A DNA stretch of 50,113 nucleotides, from assembly GCF_000485595.1 (NCBI RefSeq), contig NW_014577318.1:156904-207016 (forward strand), in the 5' to 3' direction. Shown here piece after piece: positions 1-10,300 of this stretch. Under the pieces are notes generated by a model, which searched no databases, had not been told where the DNA came from, and saw only the letters and a list, made by a program, of their open reading frames with translations. The position numbers and the translations under genes are program-made. Numbering within the stretch: position 1 is the first letter of the stretch; every line of letters starts with the position of its first letter. Source of the stretch: Priapulus caudatus (taxonomy: Eukaryota > Priapulida > Priapulimorpha > Priapulimorphida > Priapulidae).

Positions 1-250
1 GTGTATCTGTCTCTCTTCTAGTTCTGTGTGTGTTCGTGTGTCGTGGTGCTGTGCGTGCGTCGCGTGTTGTGTGGTGATGTGGTCTGTCTCTCTCTCTCTC
101 TCTCTTCCTCTGTGTCTGTCGTGTCTCTCTCTCTGCTTCTTTTCCCTCTCTGCTCTGTCTCGCCTCTCCTCGTTTCCATCTGATCTTGTCTCCGCTCTCG
201 TCGTTTGTCTCGTCTCCCTATATATATATAATATAGTATAATATATATAT
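1..250. repeat. pyrimidine-rich (TC)n tract followed by (TA)n
   Basis: From about 84 to 215 the plus strand is almost pure T/C with many TC dinucleotides, followed by an AT-alternating stretch at 218-250. No splice sites or conserved protein are visible, and the open frames here come from the repeat. Confidence 0.9.
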
Positions 251-417
251 AGAGATGAGAACGGCATATATCAGGAGAAGGAAACCATGCTTGCTGTTGC
301 ACTTCACTTACGTGACGACGTGGTGAGCTATTGGCTATTTGCAGTCTTTACACATAGGCTCTGTAATCCATGGGACGCTGGCTGTAACTACGTTCACCCG
401 CCCGTATGATGGTATTC

Positions 418-602
418 TATATATATAGTTATATATAATACGTATATATATATATATATAGAAAGAGAGAGAGAGGCGGAGAAGAAGAGAGGAGAGGTGA
501 GGAGAGAGAAGAAGATCGAGAGCTGAGAGAGATGAGAGCAGAGAGCGAAGAGAGATGGAGAGAGAAGAGGAAGAATGAGAGAGAGAGAGAGAGACACACA
601 CT
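418..602. repeat. (TA)n followed by purine-rich (GA)n tract
   Basis: AT alternation at 418-462 leads into a nearly pure A/G stretch at 463-596. With the pyrimidine tract at 84-215 it forms a loose mirror/inverted pair around a 200 bp centre. The open frames here are low complexity and not credible genes. Confidence 0.9.
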
Positions 603-1065
603 TCGCGCCACATAGGTTGCACTTTGTTACGAAGTCTAGCGTGTTCTGTTTATTCTACATAGTCTTGCTCCCGTGAAGAGAAAACATGCATCACGACAGG
701 TTTCGATACTAATGCAGCACATGCTTCAATAGAGGAACCTTTCTTCTTTTCTCAACAAACATACCTCTACCCTTCGGCGTTCAACTTTTGATTCAGCAAG
801 TTTGCACTCGTCCTCTGGTTTTGGTATAGCAATGAATTGGAGGAATAAGGCATTCGTTGCTCGTTGGACAGATTTCTAATAGTCGAGTATATCTAGTTGT
901 TAAATTAATAAGGATTAATTATGCAAAATTTAAATGTACTAATAATTCAATCCTTGATATTGTAGTCTAATCACATTATTAAGGCTTGCTGTATTCGTGA
1001 CGTGTAAAATATTACTCATAGAAGATAATATATATAATACTATCATATATATATATACTATAGAT
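603..1065. other. AT-rich sequence with no gene seen
   Basis: No coding-like frame, splice pair or RNA gene is visible. The end (1025-1070) is an AT-alternating stretch that borders the repeat starting at 1066. Confidence 0.5.
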
Positions 1066-2093
1066 ATATAATGAAGCAAAAAATCTCATTTAACTCATTA
1101 CACTAAAATTATTCTAAAAATGTGTGCCATACTGAAAATAATAAAATCGAGTCGAGTCTCGCCGATCAAATCATATGTCCCGATCAACACGTGCCAGATG
1201 TACATCTGATAAATCCTTTAATCTAAATTTAAACACTTACAAAAATACCGTAGACTGTACTGCAATTGTGAATTGATTATCTGACGAATGAACCAATCAT
1301 AACAATCGACAGCTTCCAGTCGAGAGATGCGCATCATCTCGTTAGCGACACGTTCATGCCAACTCATATGCGAGCACAACCGCAGTAGCACACTATATTA
1401 GTAGTCGCCCTTGCAACTACGGAGATCAGTTATATAGACAATGCGCCAACTGACCCACACGTATTGGCCTTTAATAACCCTCTAGGAATCGGTCAACAAC
1501 ACTAAAATAGCAGCACCAAGTTCATTATACTAGCTTATTACAGGACGCCAAATGGCCGCACCAATCAGCCAGCAGTAGAACCAGACAAGAACTAAACCAG
1601 GCAGTAATAAAATCTTATTTTTAGATTTAGATATTAAAAACAGGCCAAAGAAACACGGTGGGTACGGTACGAAATAGAACGAGGCGAGAGCGGTCCGGAA
1701 CGGGACAAACCGCTTGTGATAGTCGGTCGGTCCACCCAGCTCCACCTGCCGGTCAGAAGGTTGCAACACCTTGCATCAACGTGCACCCTGCGCGAGGTAG
1801 AGCAAACAAATAAGCTCTACGCCCACCACAACTTCCACCATCAGCAAGCCTATGACGGGCGCACACGCACCATGCTCGGCAGAGTAATACGCTGTGTAAT
1901 ATATGTCCTCGACGGCAACCACAAAACTATATTAAACGTTCTTAACGTCAAATAGCACGGCCCTCTTACGTGAACTGTACGGGCCGCGAATTTTTTTCCC
2001 AACGCTTATATCCATTCGGCTTGTTGATATACGCATATCAACTTCCGCATCAGGACTTTCCGTTATTATCAAGGAATGATGCAAAATCCATCT
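1066..2093. repeat. 1 kb repeat X, copy 1
   Basis: Matches 3946-4878 in the same orientation along its whole length, with many one-base indels between the copies. Both copies start near AATGA(T)AGCAAAAAATC and end near AATGATGCAAAA(A)TCC, so the unit begins and ends with a similar short direct repeat. No intact long frame is seen. Its last 44 bases, read on the minus strand, supply the final codons and the stop of the zinc-finger exon at 2050-2820, so the repeat has been joined into coding sequence. Confidence 0.8.
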
Positions 2094-2820
2094 CTCCGTG
2101 TTCGCGCACCGGCTCCGGACGCGGCTCCTCCTTCGGGCCGCGGCAGTTCTTCTGGTGGCGTTTCAGCGTCGACTCGAGGTAGAACGCCTTGCCGCAGAAC
2201 ATGCAGATGCGCGACTTCTCGGCGCGCTCCGCCTTGTTGTGCATCACCTCGACGTGGCGCCGCAGCGCCGACTTGAAGTTGGACGCGAACTCGCAGTGCG
2301 GGCACGGGAACCGGATCTCGTCCGAGTGGATCGCCATGTGGTTCTGCAGGTGGTGCTTGAAGCCGAACTCGCGGCCGCAGACGGCGCACGTGAACTGCCG
2401 CAGGTGCGCGCGCTCGTGCCGATTGCAGTCCGACTTCGACTTGAACAGCTTGTTGCAGACGTAGCACGCGTACGTCTTCAGCGGCGTCCCGTCCGCCGCG
2501 ACGACCGCCCCCGGCTCCTCCCCTCCTCCTCCTCCTCCTCCCGCTCCCGCTCCCCCTCCTCCCGCTCCTCCCGCCGTGCCTCCGCCGCCAGCGCTTTTCT
2601 TCGGCATCGACGGCCCCGTGCAGGTCTCCTGGTGGCGGTTGAGCGCCGTCACGAGGCTGTACTCCTTGCCGCAGAAGATGCACACGCAGGGTTTCTCGGC
2701 GGTGCGCCACGCTCCGTGCTGCTTCTCCTCGTGCCGTCGCAGCGAACTCTTGTACTTGCTCGCGTAGTCGCAGTGCGAGCACGCGAACTCGTACGCGTCC
2801 CGGTGCATCGCCTCGTGAAC
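2050..2820 (-). CDS. zinc-finger gene exon E6, clean copy, terminal as assembled
   Basis: The acceptor CTACTGCAG ends at 2821 and the exon opens in phase 0, completing the finger split across the intron (HHLQ then VHEAMH). It encodes that half finger, five-plus further fingers and a Gly/Ala-rich linker of about 35 residues (about 2495-2590). Fingers seven and eleven are C2HC (ending RHQETC and RHQKNC). After CRGPKE the sequence diverges from both damaged copies, and the frame closes with a short tail ([14 protein letters not shown]) encoded by repeat X. This end is therefore likely a truncation by a repeat or a misjoin, though an alternative 3' exon is possible. Confidence 0.85.
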   Translation of the reverse strand, partial: VHEAMHRDAYEFACSHCDYASKYKSSLRRHEEKQHGAWRTAEKPCVCIFCGKEYSLVTALNRHQETCTGPSMPKKSAGGGGTAGGAGGGGAGAGGGGGGGEEPGAVVAADGTPLKTYACYVCNKLFKSKSDCNRHERAHLRQFTCAVCGREFGFKHHLQNHMAIHSDEIRFPCPHCEFASNFKSALRRHVEVMHNKAERAEKSRICMFCGKAFYLESTLKRHQKNCRGPKEEPRPEPVREHGEMDFASFLDNNGKS

Positions 2821-5800
2821 CTGCAGTAGCGACGTCCCGATGATCGATTACAATCGAAAGTCAATCAGTTTGCAGCAAACGACTAAGCGCTTGATTATGA
2901 TGACGAATAATCGATTATCAAAAAAAAATTTTTATTTAAAATATAAATTTGCAAACATTGATGAAACGACTCTTTATTTCATTTTTTTTGTTACTTTACA
3001 GCTTGGAGACAGTAAATCTAACTAACACCAAACATAAGCAAGCATAATACTGCTACATCAGTTTTAGAATACCGTAGTATAAAAAAATACTGTATTATAT
3101 GATATATTATATCATTTCAATAATCCGGTAGCCATGACCAATACCATTCAACCGATTATCTTCGATCATCGACCGTCGGTTGCACCCAACCGATGATCGA
3201 CGACGAAACACGAACCGAACACTAACCTGCAGGTGATGCAGCAAGCCGAACTGCTTGCCGCACGTCGCGCACACGAACTGGCGGTCGTGCGCGCGCTCGT
3301 GTCTCCGCAGGTCGGCGCGCGTGCGGAACGACTTCAGGCACGCGTCGCACGTGTGCGCTCCCGCGGGCCGGTGCAGCAGCATCTCGTGGTGCTTCAGCCC
3401 CGCGTACGAGCGGAACTCGGCGCCGCACAGCCGGCAAGGGATCGCCGCCGCGTCCACGTGCTCCGCCGCCATGTGCTCCTCGAGGCGGCGCGCGGTGAAG
3501 CAGGCGGCGCCGCACAGCCGGCAGTGGTAGGTGTACTCCTGCCGGTGCGCGCGCTGGTGCAGCAGGTAGTCCTTGCGCGTCGACTGCTCGTGACCGCAGA
3601 TGTGGCAGCTGTACTTGGCGGGACCGGCGGCGGGACCGGCGGCGGCGCGACCCAGGTCACCGAGCGTGGCCGCCTTCAGCAGCGTCGGCGCGCCTGCAAC
3701 GTGCGGCGGGGATTCGAAATCAGTGGTTGGGGGGAGGGGGGAGGGGTTCGCGGGCTTAAAGAATAGATGTTTTAATTTAAAGTAATGATTTGAAACAAGT
3801 GTCATCATCCTTATTGTCATTGTCATCATCACCATAATAATTATCAGGCCAAAACAAAATATGTGTGTGGTTACCGTTACATGCCGGAAAAAAAATAGGG
3901 TAGGTAGGTAGGGAAAACATTTTATTTTCTTGAAAATATAATGATAGCAAAAAATCTCCATTTAACTCAATTACACTAAAATTATTCTAAAAATGTGGCC
4001 AATACTAAAAATAATAAATCGATTCGAGTCTCGCGATAAATCATATTCCCATCAACACGTGCAGATGTACATGACAAATCCTTTAATCTAAATTTAAACA
4101 TACAAAAATACGTAGACATGTACTGCAAAATGTGTAATTTGATATCGTGACGAATGAAATCATAACAATCGACAGTTCCAGTCCGAGAATGCGCATCATC
4201 TCGTTAAAGACAGTCATGCAACTCATATGCGAGCACAACCGCAGTAGCACACATACTAGTAGTCGCCCTTGCCAACTTCCGAGTACAGTTTATAGACAAG
4301 CGCCAACTGACCGCACACGGTATGCCTTTAATAACCCTAGAATCGCTCAACACACTAAATAGCAGGACCAGTTATACTAGCTATATAGACGCCAAATGCC
4401 GCACAATCAGCAGCAGAGAACCAAAAGAACGCAACCAGCAAAATAAAATTTATTTTAGATTTAATATTAAAAAACAAGGCCAAAGAAACACGGTGGTTAC
4501 GGTACGAATAGAAAGCGAGTGATCAGTCGGTCGGTCCACCCAGCTCACCACCTCCGTCAGAAGGTGCAACACCTTCATTCAACGTCACCCTGCGAGGTAG
4601 AGCAAACAAATAGAGCTCTACGCCACCCACCAACCTTCACCATCAGCAGCCTTGACGGGGCAACACGGCATTAGCTTCGGCCAAAGTAATACGCTGTGTA
4701 AAATGTCCACGACGCAAAAAAATATATAAACGTCTTAAACGTCAAATAGACGGCTTGTTAGTGAACGTACGGGCCGCGAATTTTTTTCCCCCACACGTTA
4801 TATCCATTGGGCTTGATATACGCATATCAACTTCCGCATCAGACTTTCCGTATATCAAGGAATGATGCAAAAATCCTAACCCTAACCCGAACCCGAAACC
4901 GAAACCTAACAGTAACCATAAACCGAATCGGCTTATATACTATCAATGGTATCCCAAACACTATCTATGGTGTGGTCAAATCAAAACAGCCAATAAGAGG
5001 AGCCCAATGGATGTGTAGGGAAAAAAAATTCGCGTACGGGCCGTGCCACCTGCTACATATATCATACCAGGAGCGTATAATGACAAATATATTATATTAT
5101 TTGTACATATATTATATTATTACAAATATTTGTCATTATACGCTCCTGATCATACGTATACGCTATCGATGTGGTGGACGCAACCGTTACACGTACCTGA
5201 CGTACATATATAGTAGACCTGTACAAGTAGCTGCTACACGAATTTTTTTTCTCTCTCTCTCTCTCTCTCTCGAAATTGATATTATCAGAAGTAGATAATA
5301 GGGAATTATAGGGGATAATAGGAGATAATAGAGGATTCCCTGTTATCTACTTCTGATATTATCGTACACGTTTTCTCCAAAAAAAGGAAATCTTAGCATT
5401 ATTGACACTTTGCTAGAACACAGAGACCACGGAGTATCAACGCTCACAACAGACCAGCTTGCATCCTGCAGTATATTTTAATTATACGGGACTGCTCATA
5501 GGGTCTATGTCTCCCTGGGTACTGCTGCACCGTACCCCGCCTACTCCCAACCGTACCATGTAGGAGGGGAACAACACTACCTGTGGAGTAGGCGGGGTAC
5601 GGTCCGGTATACCAGACAGTTACCAGGGTACGTTCCGGTATACCGGACCGCACTCAGGGTACGGTCCGGCAGTACCCAGAGAGACATAGACCCTATCAAG
5701 AGCTCATAATACCTTAGGTATGATTAATTATTAATTAATTAGGTATTATTTAATTACTAATCATAAATTAATTAATTATTATTAATTAGGTATTACCTAA

Positions 5801-7275
5801 GGTATTATTAGCTATTGACCCTATCGGCGATACGAATGGACTCACCCACTTCCCCAGCACCAGCAGCAGCCGCATGTACACGCCGACGTCGTGAAAACCC
5901 TTACAAACCCAGTGGCTAGTCGCGCTCATGTTACACCTCATATCACACGCTTTTCTCATCGCGTTTCAATTGTTGTGACAATTGTATTTGTTAACACAAA
6001 ACGTACGCGAGAGAGGACCTACTGATATAGAATCTACATACAGATCTGACGAAATTAAGAAAAAAAAGGCACGACAACGGAAAGCAAACGTATAAATAAT
6101 ACGGATTTACCATTAGATGTTGTTTAATTCACACAACTAGCCAAAGAGGAAACATTTCCAGTCTATTACATAGATATAACTAAATAACGCCGTTTAAAAC
6201 TTTGTTTCTAAAATTGAACGTCACAGTAAAGCACGCTTGAACTATTGGAACAATCCACTGACTGCTTCCCAAAAACCACACATCAGTTATTTTACGAAGC
6301 AAATGTTACGCATTGGGTAATTCAATTTTAGGAGAATTGGTCAAAATGTTCATCAATAACATCCAGACAGCGATTAAATAAACGCTTAATCCAAAACAAC
6401 TTAACAATTCCACTATAAGGTGAAGATGACACTTACAAATAATTTCATCCCACACATTTTACAAGGACCAACAATTCACTGAAAATGGTAACCAATTATG
6501 AGAACATTCTTGAGTTACACATTTAGAACCTCTACTTGCTTTACCCAACTAGATATTATATTTCTACGTAGCTTCGAAGATACAAAGCATAAAAACATGT
6601 ATAGGTAAAGCTACCTATCTACATTTTGCTATTTTTAAAACATTAAATCATAAGCATCATCATCATTAACACCAATTTCATCATCATCATCATCATCATC
6701 ATAGCAGTACAATAAGTGCACAACTGACACAAGCACGAGTTCATCTTGAATAAGCTATCCACAATAGTAACGGTAGCCATTTTATAAATTATTGTACTCA
6801 CCATTTAATCGAACAAAAAGCCAAGACATAAAGAGTGGTCTCCGAACGTACACCATGAAAAAACAATGTTTTAGACGGATAAAATTGAGCCTAAAAACAA
6901 AAGCTGAACATGTTACACATGACTGCTGAATGACTGACTGGCCGTTGCCTACTCAGGAATTGTATTTTCTCTTTTCCATTCTATAGTTACTGTACTCGCT
7001 CAATTTGAGTTTTCAAGCGTGTAAGAGAGGATTTAATTACACTGATTTTACATTAAGCACAGATGTATACAGTCAACATGCACCAATTAACTCCTGATCA
7101 ACGCGTAGTTAACAATATGCATGTGCATCCTGCATCCCCTATATATGCTATATCAGCTGCAATCCTCATTACTTTTTTTCCCCTCTACAAATGCTAAAAA
7201 TAAATCTCCTTAAAAATATACATGTACGTATAGGCATTATTATGAAGCTTTATCGCGCACACACACACTGATCGA

Positions 7276-7331
<56 letters not shown>

Positions 7332-10300
7332 CACACTGATTTACGCATGCATGCACGCACGCACGAACACACACACACACACACGCACACACGCACACGC
7401 ACACGCACACGCACACGCTACACCACACAGCACACTGGCACACACTACACGCACTACGCAGCACCAATCACACGCACACACAGTCTAACATGCACGTCTT
7501 CAAGCACTCTCTAGATGAAATTAGTATCTAGAACCATGGCGTAACAACAACGGCCGGTGCGTACCCAAATTTTCGGACAAAGCCGGACGATCACATCACC
7601 AACGCCGAAATATATATGTACACGAACACGATAAACATAGAAACTGGCTCTTCCCCGAACTGCTTTTAACGAGGACGAGTCAGACGCACAATACCCCAGC
7701 GCCGCAGTACAGGTATATTTAATAAGCAGACACGACCCTTACCTCGATTGCAGTCAATACATTTCCTCTTCTTGCGTCGTGAACCGCGCCGGCGACCGCC
7801 CTATCACCGCCAGAGGAGGCAGCAAAAGCAATGATGCACTGCGGGGGAGAGAGTGCCATCGTCACAACGGCACCATCGCCAAGATGCCATCGCCAGCGAC
7901 ATACCGTCGCCACATCGAGTGCATCGCCACGCCCCACAGCAACGCATAGCATCGCCAGCTGAGACACGGCAATGCAGCGACAGAGCCCGCCCACCCCGCG
8001 ACCCGGAAATTACAACTAATCGTCTAACACAACGGACTGAACTTGAGAAGCACGACGCGGGCGGCGCGGCCCCGCACCCCGTTGTTGTCGTCGGCGGCAG
8101 CGATGCCAGACGCCCGGGCGTTGTGGAAACGGCGAGACGCCGGCTGAGATTGTCGCGGCGACATGCAGCAGCCCGGCTGCAGCTGCGAGCCCGCGCGACG
8201 CAGCGACTGTGCTGGCGGCATGAACAAGTGTGCGGTTCGGGAGCAGGCCGCCCCGAGGGTGAGAGCGCGACACCGCCGGCGCGCCCGTGGGCGCCCCACA
8301 CTGGCCGCTGTTGTGCAGGTCGACATTACGCCGCCGCCGCCGGCGGCGGACATACACGCGCCGCCGGCCGAGCGCGGACATCACGCCGCCGCCGCCGAGC
8401 GCGGACATCACGCCGCAGGCCGCCTAGCGAGACATGATGGCCGGCGGCGGGCTGCAGGCGGCCCGCGTTGTGTGCGGGCCATCTACCGACGCGTTGCTGT
8501 TTGGGCGGGAAAGCCGTGACCAGAGCAACCACGGCGCCCGGGCGCCGTGGACCGACAGAACGCTGCTGCCGTGACGCAGAGAACGCTGCTCGCGTGTGGG
8601 GATCAGCACCGCCGGTACTGTGGGGGACCAGGACGCCCGCTGCTGTGCGGGACAGCACTGCCGCTACTGCGTGGGGCGACGACATGACTTGTGTTGTGCC
8701 GGAGCCAATGACGCTGCTGGACAGCGGAAGAGCATCGCTCGTCGCTCGAGGTGGGCTGGCGCCGCCGGCGCGGCGCGCGCTCTCCCCCGCTGTTGCGAAG
8801 CCGCCATCGTTGCCGCTCATCGCTCGCCGCTCTGATTGGACCCGCGGCGGACGATCTCCGCCAGCGTAACGAAACGGAGCGATTAGTTCTCGGGCCGCCG
8901 CGAGACGCAGGCGGCTGTGCGCGGGCGGCGCCGCTGTGCTGCTGTTGGCGTCCGCGAGGCCTCCGCTCGCCATTTACGTAACCGATGCTGCTGCTGCTGC
9001 GGCTGCTGCGACTGCTGCGGCTGCCTGTTGCGGCTGATGCTGGTGGTGATGAATGATAGCGTCGGCTTTCTCTCGGCTACTTCCCACCGCCGCCGCGGCC
9101 GCCGCGGAGCGTCTGTTTGTCGGCGGCGCGCCACGGCGAAATTCTCGCTCGTCTCTCTGGGAGTTTCTGCGTCGATAGTCGTCGACGTGTCCGTCACACC
9201 GCGACTGCCACCTGGAACATCCCCGTCTGGCCGTGGCAGCTTCTGCGAGGCGGCCGTCGCCGCGCCAACATCGTCGCCGCGCACGCGTCTGCACCTGCAT
9301 AGCGCGCTCGCTGCCAACCGAGCTTCATCGGCGGAGCGTGCGCCGCCGCTCGTGCCTCGCGACGACGCGAAGATCTCCGGCCAGACAGCCCCGCCGCTGG
9401 TGGCGACGCTGCGGTCGATCACGCCGAGAACTTAGCTCCGGGGGTTTGAATGCCGCCGTGCTCCGACATGAGCGCTGTCGCGGCGATTCAGCCCGCAGAC
9501 TTCTCGTTGCGACAGCAGCCGAGGCAGCCGCGAAACCTTTGCCCGGCACTATGCCGGCAAGATGGCCGCGCTTGTCGTCGTTCGACCTTTTTTTTTTTTG
9601 GGGCCTCGTGGGCCGAGGTGCGGTTTCAGCGAGCTCTTGTACATTACGTCGGTAATTCGCAGAGCGGGCAGCGGTGCGTCGGCGGCGTCGGCAGTGCATC
9701 GCCATGTGTTGTTTAGGTGGTGCTTGAATGCCAAAGTGGCGCCGCAGCACGTGTCACGTAGGTACGGCTGTCGTGCGCAGCGAGTGCGCTTGCAGTCGCC
9801 CTTGGATCTTGAAGCCTCTGCAGATCGGACAGCTCGTACACACATGTCGCTCGGCCGGCGCCCGCCGACGCCGCCGGAGCCCGCCGTGCGTCCGCTGCAC
9901 ACTCGCTCCCGCGCGCTCTCCATTCGGGCCGCGTCAGTTCTTTCTGGTGGCTTTCAGCCGACGTCGGTCCGATTAGAACGCCTTGCCCGCAGAACATGCA
10001 GATGCGCGACTTCTCGCGCGCTCCCCCTTGTGTGCATACACCTCGACGACCCGCAGCCGCCGACTGAAGTTGGACCGCGGAACGTCGCAGTGCGGGCACG
10101 GGAAGCGGATCCGTACCGAAAAAAGTGATCGCCATGCTGTTCTGGCAGGTGGTGCTTGAGCCGAACATCAGGCGCCGGGCACGACCGCACGTGAACTGTC
10201 CTAATGCGCTGCGCAATCGATCCGGTTGCAGTCCGACTTCGACTTGAACAGCCTGTTTGGCAGACCTGTAGCACCGCGTACAGTCTTCACCGCGCGACAG

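Noticed and set aside
2098-2829. 243-residue plus-strand frame
   Set aside because: Antisense shadow of zinc-finger exon E6 caused by high GC content.
7240-7467. Cys/Val-rich 75-residue frame
   Set aside because: It is the translation of an ACGC/AC microsatellite; such frames recur at every similar repeat (24874, 26900, 30702).
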